Assembly: GCF_005239225.2 (NCBI RefSeq)
Contig: NC_133286.1
Span: 20,102,572 to 20,166,571, forward strand
Length of the DNA stretch: 64,000 bases
Origin: Populus alba
Taxonomy: Eukaryota > Streptophyta > Magnoliopsida > Malpighiales > Salicaceae
Direction of reading: 5' to 3'
A model generated the notes under the pieces. The model saw only the letters and a list, made by a program, of their open reading frames with translations. It was not told the origin of the DNA and did no database searches. This document shows, piece after piece, positions 56,509 to 64,000 of the stretch (positions are counted from its first letter, which is position 1; each line of letters opens with the position of its first letter). A program made the translations under genes and the position numbers.

Positions 56509-58473
56509 ATGGATGGAAAAACTGCTAACGTTGAGATCGAGTCCAAGAAAGAAGTTCCAGCTGAAGCTTTGGCTGCCGCTCGGCATGAGCTAGGTGAACA
56601 TAATGGTATTAACATGTCCATCGAGGCCTCTAATACCTTCACCTTCAAGGATTCCGATGCCATGAACCGTGCGTTCCTCGGCGAGGTCGGTCCCAAGACC
56701 GGGATCTACATCTATAGCCGTCACTTAAACCCCACCACATTAAACCTTGGCCGTCAGATTGCTGCCATGGAAGGAACTGAGACTGCCTATTGCACTGCTA
56801 GTGGTAAGCGTTATTTATTTCTTTGATTTGATGGATCGGAGCGATGCATAGTGGTCTTAAAGTTACAAGTATCGTTACTGACTCTTTGTTTGCAGGTATG
56901 TCTGCGATATCATCAGTGTTCCTGCAGCTTTGCAACACTGGTGGGCATGTGGTGGCAGCGAAGACTATATATGGTGGAACTCACGCCATGTTAACCCATT
57001 TCTTACCACAGAAATGCAACATAACAACAACGTTTGTGGACATTGTTGATCTCGAGGAGGTTGATAAAGCAATGATCGAAGGAAAGACCAGTGTGTTGTA
57101 CCTTGAACCCATCTCGAACCCAACTTTGATTGTCGCAAACATCCCTGAATTGAGCAAATTAGCACATGCAAAAGGGGTCAAGGTGGTGGTGGACAATACT
57201 TTTTCTCCAATGATTCTCTCCCCCGCAAAGCTTGGGGCAGATGTGGTTGTGCATAGCATCTCCAAGTATATTAGTGGTGAAGCTGATATTATCGCAGGTA
57301 CTCTTTAATAGTTTACTTTGTTTGTTTTTGTGTTTTAAAATATTTTTATAAAAATTTAAATTGTTTTTATTTTTTTATTAATTTCAAATTAATATATTTT
57401 TAGTATTTTTAAATTATTTGATGTGCTGATGTCAAAAATAATTTTTTAAAAATAATTTTTTTAATATGTATTTTAACATAAAAAATTATTTAAAAAATAA
57501 CCACAACCACGTTATCAAACAAGACTGTAGTGAAATTATAAATTTTTTATTATTAGAAAAAAAAAAAAAAAAAGCATAGGATTTCTCATTTTAACAACAC
57601 GATTAAAGGGTGGACCCTTAGGACAAAATGGATTTATGGAATTGAAACCTCATCAATTGATTCACAAAATCTCTAAAAAATTATTGTTTTCAGAAATTCT
57701 AATTGATTCGAAGGTATCTAGCTGATTTTCGTGGTTTAAATTGATGGGGATGGCAAGAGTTTTTTCTTTTCTTAATCTAACCAGTGGGTCTTATCTTGAC
57801 TGGAGTGCATAGAAAAGTATGATTCTCGGATTATATTGGAATGTCTATCCACAGTCTTAAAGACGTGCGAAACAAAGAGAGAGAAAGTACTCTAATGCTT
57901 TCATGGAATTTCGTAGGTGCGGTTTGTGGGCCTGCTGATATAGTGGACCAAATGAGAGACCTTCACGGAGGGCCTTTGATGTTTCTTGGCCCAACAATGA
58001 ATCCCAAGCTAGCCTTCGAGATATCGGGGAGAATCCCTCACCTGAGCATGAGGATGAAGAAACATTGCAAACGAGCAATGAAGTATGTCACCAAGATGAA
58101 GGAACTGGACCCTAACCTAGATGTCTTATACCCCGGGCTTAAAGAGCATCCACAGCACAGTCTCCTGAAGTCCATGTCTAATAAGGATTATGGATTCGGT
58201 GGCGTTTTCTGCATTGACATGAAAACTGAAGGAAGGGCCTGTCGCTTGATGGACAAATTGCAAAACAACACCAAATTTGGGTTCATGGGCGTTAGCTTCG
58301 GCTATTATGAGACCCTCATGACTTGCTCTTCCAGGAGCACTAATAGTATGATGAACAGCAAGGAAAAGGAAAGTGCCGGCATTTCACCAGGGCTGGTCAG
58401 ATTTTCCGTGGGATACGTCGGGACTTTTGAGCAGAAATGGAGCCAATTCACCAAGGCATATTCGGAAATGTAA
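56509..58473 (+). CDS. MGL: Methionine gamma-lyase, copy B, 3 exons
   Basis: Exons 56509-56803, 56896-57297 and 57917-58473 join in phase to 417 residues. This Cys/Met-metabolism PLP enzyme splits methionine to methanethiol, 2-oxobutanoate and ammonia; the plant form is cytosolic and its 2-oxobutanoate can feed isoleucine synthesis. Seen: GINMSIEASNTFTF; the tyrosine in YSRHLNPTTLNLGRQ; TAYCTASGMSAISSV; VVVDNTFSPM (Asp about 198); and HSISKYISGEADIIAG, with the PLP lysine about residue 222. Exon 3 has GPTMNPKLAFEISGRIPHL, EHPQHSLLKSMSNKDYGFGG and the substrate/PLP loop SVSFGYYETLMTCSS-like region, then GISPGLVRFSVGY. No transit peptide, which fits a cytosolic enzyme and speaks against cystathionine gamma-synthase. 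Intron 2 holds a MITE-like insert. It looks functional. Confidence 0.92.
57316..57527. mobile_element. MITE-like dispersed repeat, copy 5, in intron 2 of lyase B
   Basis: Begins ttgtttgtttttgtgtttta and ends ataaccacaaccacgttatc followed by aaacaag. The core gatgtgctgatgtcaaaaat matches copy 3. Intron 2 of copies C and D goes from ttaatagctttaattccg straight to gtggaattaca, so the element is absent there. Confidence 0.7.
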
Positions 58474-59879
58474 TTCTGGGTTTTTTCCCGGCAAGCTCAG
58501 ACCTTCGGTTTCAATCTATCCTGCGAAAATTAAACAACCACTCTCATGTTTATGCCTGCCTTGCATGTTATAGCATTTCAGATCTCATGAGAGATATGAA
58601 TTGAGACGATAATTCTCAAATGCATAATTATAATAAAGGGATAATGATATATTATTGAAGCGTATGAAGTTTCATATTTCTCACTTAGTATCTCAGCTTT
58701 AATATTTATCGATCATCCGTTATAACAATACACTCAACTACTCAAGTGTCTCGGCGTATGTTAATTTGTTGAATTATTCATTAAATGATGACATGAAAAC
58801 TAAAATCTTATAAAATTAAAAAAACGTTTCTTCTAAAACATTGTGAGTGTGAAATCGGAGTTATAAAAATTGCTTCTTGACTCAGTTTATGACATAATAT
58901 ACCTAAAGTGACATAAACCCTAATCTGTAAGGTTTTATATTTCATATCATGTTTTAATGCATATGTCAGTAAATTCATAGCGTGCATTCATTAAGGTATT
59001 TGACTGTGTTGTTATTGATATCTGAACAACTTAATTAATAAAAACTAAAGTTAAAACATCAATCTATATAAATAAAAGAAATTTAGACAATTAATGCATC
59101 AATTTTCACAATTTTCACGAGAACAAAAACCCTAGACACCATTATCTCAACACACAATAAATAAAAAGAATTCAATGGGTTTGACTAGATTGTGAGTAAA
59201 CATTAATTAGTTTTAGCTTGATGTCAAAGGAAAAAAAACCTCTCTCACACTAAGGGCTTCTTTTAAGTCAAGTTTCCCTCAGGGATCAAGATCCTCAGCA
59301 AATAAAGCATGTATTCAAAGCAAGGTTATAAGTGATCAAGCTTCTCTCGGCAAGAATCAAATCCAAGCATGATCAAGCATCCAAATTAAGCGATGATCAA
59401 GCATGTGAAAAAAGTTTGGCATAAAGACATTTGGAATAAATTTAAAGCAAGGGCCCATGGAGATTTTTTTTTATGTAAATAGTACTATTACATACATATG
59501 GTATTAGAAAGTGAGAAGAGAGGCTAGTCTTCCTTAGCATGTGAGTTGCAAAAGAAAAAAAAGGAGTTAATTAGACGAAAAAAAGGCTAGAATTTTAAAG
59601 CATTTGATGCTAGTCCTCCATTATTTTTTATTAAAACCAAACTAAGTTCAGGTTTAAGAATAATTAAGATCCGGAATAATTTCTTAATTATGACTTGAAA
59701 GAAATTAAAAGGAGTTAATTAGACGAATAAATTGTTTTGAAAGTGGAGGTAGATGCAGTTGAAAACGGGTGCCCACATCCATGTTTTTATTGTATATTTT
59801 ATTTTCATCTCAATATAATAATTTAATCCCAGCAAAAAAAGAAAATTGTTTTACGCCAGCACCCCATTCATACTTCTAC

Positions 59880-61015
59880 TCAGTAGCCTACCGGTCAACG
59901 AATGAGACCTGAATATTCAAAGTCAATGTAATTTTGAGTCCCAAGTGTTAGTTTCCACATCTTCTTTTTTGACTGGAGAGGAGGTACGTTGGCAATCGTA
60001 GAGGCGAGAATACAGGAATACTTTTGCTAAATAGTTGAGATTTATATACATAATTATGTATTAATTACCAATGATTTATTAATTAGTATGCATTTAATCA
60101 CATTTTTATATATTTATAAATCATATAGTTATCAATTGATCCCAGCATGATAAATTACTTAATAGTTTATTAAGTAGAATTGACTGTTAAGAGTGTAATA
60201 TTTTTGCTACTCGGAACATTAATACCTAAACTACCCCTTAACATTTATCTTCAGTACACTCACAAGTATTTGACAGTCCACAAAGAGACGTGATAATGCG
60301 GATAGGTTTTTGGGATGTGTATCGAACCTTCGATTCAAGTAGGGCAAGTTGGCAAGGTTCCGTGGAGGGATTTTATTGAAAAAAAGTTTATTGTTTGCAG
60401 CCAAAACCAAAGTCTTCAGCCATTGAAAGTGATCAAGTTGATCGTATTATAGATTGACACCTAGAATTAATTAGGTAAAGCAGCTAGTCAACAAATATGT
60501 AGTTAACCCATTTAAGCTAATTTAATAAAAGTTTTAGAAACTAAGAGGAGCTTATATCATTAACAAAAAAAAAAAATTAAAAGAGATAAGAATTTTATTG
60601 TATTTCTATTCACAAAATATTATTTATTATAATAAAATTTTTTTCGTAATATATATTTTTTTATTTCAATTATATCCTTTAATATTAATTATTTTTTATG
60701 TTTTTTTTTAATTGAGTTTTTTTTTTAATTTTATCTTTTAACCTAGGTTAACTATAATTATTTTTTAATTATTTTTTTAATTTCTTCATTAAATATTAAA
60801 AAAAATTCAGCTTCCTTTAGATTTTTATATTTATTATAAAAATATTAATAATCTCTTTATATTTTTTTTATTAAAAAAATATCAATAAGTACAAAAGATG
60901 AAGCGTTCCCTGCTCTCCAGTCAAAGGTCGCTGTATCTGGTTCCCCAATTCAATGAACTAGAGGATCATGAGTGCTCATAGGTCAGCTGTTTTGAACTTT
61001 GACTGACTATATCAC
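59880..61015. other. Unit C-specific spacer, no gene seen
   Basis: AT-rich DNA that replaces the repeat blocks found upstream of the other copies. It holds several long A/T runs near 60560-60890. No coding domain was recognised. Confidence 0.5.
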
Positions 61016-61090
61016 CTTCATAAGAAGGATGGACGTGCAGGTTTCTGTGTAAAAGATAGCGGTAACGTATCCCATTTTGTTTCCGCTCAT

Positions 61091-61103
61091 AATCATATAA
61101 AGA
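61091..61103 (+). promoter_or_regulatory. TATA box of methionine gamma-lyase C
   Basis: The sequence aatcatataaaga sits about 90 bases before the ATG at 61193, as in units A and B. Confidence 0.65.
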
Positions 61104-61192
61104 CCGAACAAAGTCTTTTCTAACATTAATATACAAATCACGAGTTCAGGTGAGTTCCGAGGAGGATTAATCTCTACGAGAATTAGTTAATT

Positions 61193-63027
61193 ATGGATAG
61201 AAAAACTGTTAACGTTGAGATTGAGTCCAAGAAAGAAGTTCCAGCTGAAGCTTTGGCTGCCGCCCGGCATGAGCTAGGTGAACATAATGGTATTAACATG
61301 TCCATCGAGGCCTCTAATACCTTCACCTTCAAGGATTCCGATGCCATGAACCGTGCGTTCCTCGGCGAGGTCGGTCCCAAGACCGGGATTTACATCTATA
61401 GCCGTCACTTAAACCCCACCATATTAAACCTTGGCCGTCAGATCGCTGCCATGGAAGGAACTGAGACTGCCTATTGCACTGCTAGTGGTAAGATTTATTT
61501 ATTTCTTTGATTTGATGGATCGGAGCGATGTACATGGAGGGCTTAAAGTTACGAGTATTGTTACCGACTCTTCGTTTTCAGGTATGTCTGCGATATCATC
61601 AGTGTTCCTGCAGCTTTGCAACACTGGTGGGCATGTGGTGGCAGCGAAGACTCTCTATGGTGGAAGTCACGCCTTGTTAACCCATTTCTTACCACAGAAA
61701 TGCAACATAACAACAACGTTTGTGGACATTGTTGATCTCGAGGAGGTTGATAAAGCAATGATCGAAGGAAAGACCAGCGTGTTGTACTTTGAATCCATCT
61801 CGAACCCAACTTTGATTGTCGCAAACATCCCTGAATTGAGCAAAATAGCACACGCAAAAGGGGTCAAGGTGGTGGTGGACAATACTTTTGCTCCAATGAT
61901 TCTCTCCCCGGCAAAGCTTGGGGCAGATGTGGTTGTGCATAGCATCTCCAAGTATATTAGTGGTGAAGCTGATATTATTGCAGGTACTCTTTAATAGCTT
62001 TAATTCCGTGGTGGAATTACATGCTTTTTGATGATTTGATATTTCCTTACAGTTAGAAAAAAAAAATATATATATGCGCAGGATTTCTCATTTTAACAAC
62101 ACGATTAAAGGTGCACCCTTAGGACATAATGGATTTATGGAATTGAAACTTCATCAATTGATTCACAGAATCTCTTAAAATTCTTGTTTTCAGAAATTGT
62201 AATTGATTTTAAAGTTCCTAGCTGATTTTCGTGGTTTAACTTGATGGAGATGGCAAGAGCAAGGGTTTTTTATTTTCTTTATCTAAACTAGTGGTTGGGG
62301 GGGATAGCTTGGAATTGGGAACTGACAAGCATGAACAGGAACTCTTATCTTGAATGGAGGGCATAGAAAAGTATGATTCTTGGATTATTATTAGAATGCC
62401 TATCCACAGTCTTAAAGATGTGTGAAAGAAAGGGAAAAAAGTATTCTAATGCTTTCATGGAAATTCATAGGTGCTGTTTGTGGGCCTGCTGATATAGTGG
62501 ACCAAATGAGAGACCCTCATGAAGGGCCTTTCATGCTTCTTGGCCCAACAATGAATCCCAAGCTAGCCTTCGAGATATCAGGGAGAATCCCTCACCTGAG
62601 CATGAGGATGAAGAAGCATTGCAAACGAGCAATGAAGTATGTCACCAAGATGAAGGAACTGGACCCTAACCTAGATGTCTTATACCCAGGGCTTAAAGAG
62701 CATCCACAGCACAGTCTCTTGAAGTCCATGTCTAATAAGGATTATGGATTCGGTGGGGTTTTCTGCATTGACATGAAAACTGAAGGAAGGGCCTATCGCT
62801 TGATGGACAAATTGCAAAACAACTCCAAATTTGGGTTCATGGGCGTTAGCTTGGGCTATTACGAGACCCTCATGTCTTGCTCTTCCAGTAGCACTAATAG
62901 CATGTTGGACACCAAGGAAAAGGAAAGAGCCGGCATTTCACCGGGGCTGGTTAGATTTTCCGTCGGATACGTAGGGACTTTTGAGCAGAAATGGAGCCAG
63001 TTCACAAGGGCATATTCAGAAATGTAA
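61193..63027 (+). CDS. MGL: Methionine gamma-lyase, copy C, 3 exons
   Basis: Exons 61193-61487, 61582-61983 and 62471-63027 join to 417 residues, with the same exon lengths as copy B. All active-site features are kept: YSRHLNPTILNLGRQ, TAYCTASGMSAISSV, VVVDNTFAPM, HSISKYISGEADIIAG (PLP lysine about 222) and SLGYYETLMSCSSSST, which is closer to the usual family wording than the SFGYYETLMTCSSRST of copy B. Exon 1 is almost unchanged between the copies, while exon 3 has more replacements (for example RDPHEGPFMLLG against RDLHGGPLMFLG in B). Intron 2 is shorter because it lacks the MITE-like insert. Its upstream spacer differs from that of copy B, so the two may be regulated differently beyond the shared core promoter. 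Confidence 0.93.
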
Positions 63028-63618
63028 TTCTGGGCTTTTTCCGGCAAGCTCAGAGCTTCGGTTTCAATCTATCCTGCGAAAATTAAACAATCACTCTCAT
63101 GTTTATGCCTGCCTCTCATGTTATAGCATTTCATGTCTCATGAGAGATATGAATTGAGACGATAATCTTCAAATGCATAATTATCATAAAGGGATAATAA
63201 TATATTAATTAAGCGTATGCAGTTTTAACTTTCACAATGAGTATCTCAGCTTTAATTACAATACGCACCTCAGGTGTCTCGTTTTATTTTGGTAGGGATT
63301 TGTTGAATTATCCATTAAATGATGACATGAGAACTAAAATCTTATAAAAAAGGTGGTCAACGTTATGATCATGAAAATCATGAAATATTGGTTCAGTTTT
63401 ACAAAGTTTAAAAGGCATTTCTTCTAAAACATTGTGAGTATGAAATCGGAGGTGTCAAAATTGCTTCTTGACTCTATTTATGACATAATTATATACCTAA
63501 AGTGACATAAACCCTAATATTCTTGTAAGGTTTCATGCATATGTCAGTAAATTCATAGCATATATTCATTGAGGTATTTGACTGTGTTGTTATTGATATC
63601 TGAACAACTTAACTAATA

Positions 63619-63746
63619 AAAAGGGGTAAAGGGGGTGGTGGACAATACTTTTGCTCCAATGATTCTCTCCCCGGCAAAGCTTGGGGCAGATGTGGTTGTG
63701 CATAGTATCTCCAAGTATATTAACGGTGAAGCTGATATTATTGCAG
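63619..63746 (+). pseudogene. 5'-truncated methionine gamma-lyase copy D (end of exon 2)
   Basis: The DNA switches from the 3' flank of unit C (aacttaactaataaaa) into exon 2 at the point corresponding to 61856 (aggggtcaaggtggtggtgg). It then follows exon 2 to its donor (GCAG/GTATTT at 63746). The frame VVDNTFAPMILSPAKLGADV, then HSISKYINGEADIIAG is intact, but exon 1, the promoter and two thirds of exon 2 are absent. It cannot make an active enzyme. Exon 3 would lie beyond the window end. Confidence 0.9.
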
Positions 63747-64000
63747 GTATTTTTAACAGCTTTAATTCCGTTGTGGAATTACAAGTTGATAAAAAAAAAA
63801 AAAAAAAAACATGCATATGATTTCTCATTTTACCATAATTAATCCATAATTATTAAAAATTATTTAATAAAAAAGACAGAAATAATAAAAAAATATTTTT
63901 ATCAGATCAGACACAATTCTTTTTATTTTTTCTATATTTATAGTATATGCATTATAACAAATTTCATCCTAGAGACTTCATTAATAGATTCACGAAATCT
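63747..64000 (+). other. Intron 2 of the truncated copy D, runs off the window
   Basis: Matches intron 2 of copy C (agctttaattccgttgtgga, then gatttctcattttac) with an A-rich run at 63789-63809 and a diverged AT stretch. The last bases (acttcattaatagattcacg) correspond to about 62147 in copy C, so exon 3 should start roughly 300 bases past the end. Confidence 0.7.

Larger units (their letters stand above)
53938..59236 (+). repeat. Tandem unit B of the methionine gamma-lyase array
   Basis: About 5.3 kb. It starts at the cctctctcacactaagggct motif that recurs at about 59238, at the start of unit C. It holds the upstream block, the AT-rich block, the GGGTC block, the promoter and a complete lyase gene. 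Confidence 0.85.
59237..63618 (+). repeat. Tandem unit C of the methionine gamma-lyase array
   Basis: The left part (59237-59880) follows units A and B with deletions: the stretch between gggcccatgg and ttttttattaaaaccaaact is rearranged. The middle (about 59880-61015) is not shared with A or B and lacks their AT-rich and GGGTC blocks. From about 61020 (promoter) through the gene and 3' flank it matches again, ending at aacttaactaataaaa. Confidence 0.8.

Noticed and set aside
56965..57265. Antisense open frames of 68-98 codons within exon 2 of lyase B, and their counterparts in copy C
   Set aside because: Mirror frames of a strongly conserved coding exon.

Overview
The window is nuclear DNA of a dicot plant, most probably a poplar or willow relative (Salicaceae). 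The evidence is intron-rich genes with GT-AG introns, AT-rich gene-poor spacers, microsatellites, relics of LTR and LINE retroelements, MITE-like elements, and plant-specific genes such as a wall-associated receptor-like kinase and cytosolic methionine gamma-lyase. The genus is an inference from the general look of the genes and repeats; no search was run.

Layout. 0-7 kb: an apparently intact three-exon wall-associated-kinase-like gene (1960-5333, +), with a relic of a second copy upstream (590-990) and a short kinase-tail relic downstream (6073-6129). A TRIM-like pair of direct repeats (6300-6722) and an orphan EF-hand exon of CDPK type (7045-7122) follow. 7.7-8.6 kb: intronless CAF1-type deadenylase (-). 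11.1-13.3 kb: a 94-residue single-span membrane protein (-) whose 5' UTR carries a 1.6 kb intron. 13.3-18.2 kb: no gene; AT-rich DNA that includes a degenerate repeat array. 18.4-21.5 kb: six-exon serine-incorporator (SERINC/TMS) gene (+). 23.5-28.5 kb: twelve-exon RAD23 ubiquitin shuttle factor (-). 28.5-34.4 kb: gene-free repeat relics. 34.4-43.3 kb: STE20-family (BLUS1/FRAY-like) kinase of 21 exons (+) with a 3.7 kb intron that holds an antisense retroelement gag relic. 46.2-49.2 kb: seven-exon deoxyhypusine synthase (+). 49.7-50.3 kb: LINE/RNase H relic (-).

50.5-64 kb is the most unusual part: a tandem array of at least four methionine gamma-lyase units. Unit A has collapsed to the gene's first 69 or so bases fused to its last 90 or so; units B and C keep complete 417-codon genes with conserved promoters; unit D is truncated at its 5' side, begins inside exon 2 and runs off the window. 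Breakpoints carry short microhomologies, and B has a MITE in intron 2 that C lacks.

The genes are independent housekeeping or signalling loci and form no common pathway or operon. Exon coordinates and protein lengths were derived by hand from splice sites and reading-frame continuity. No clearly new molecular system was found; the best novel leads are the array's rearrangements and the promoter-bearing chimeric reading frame of unit A.
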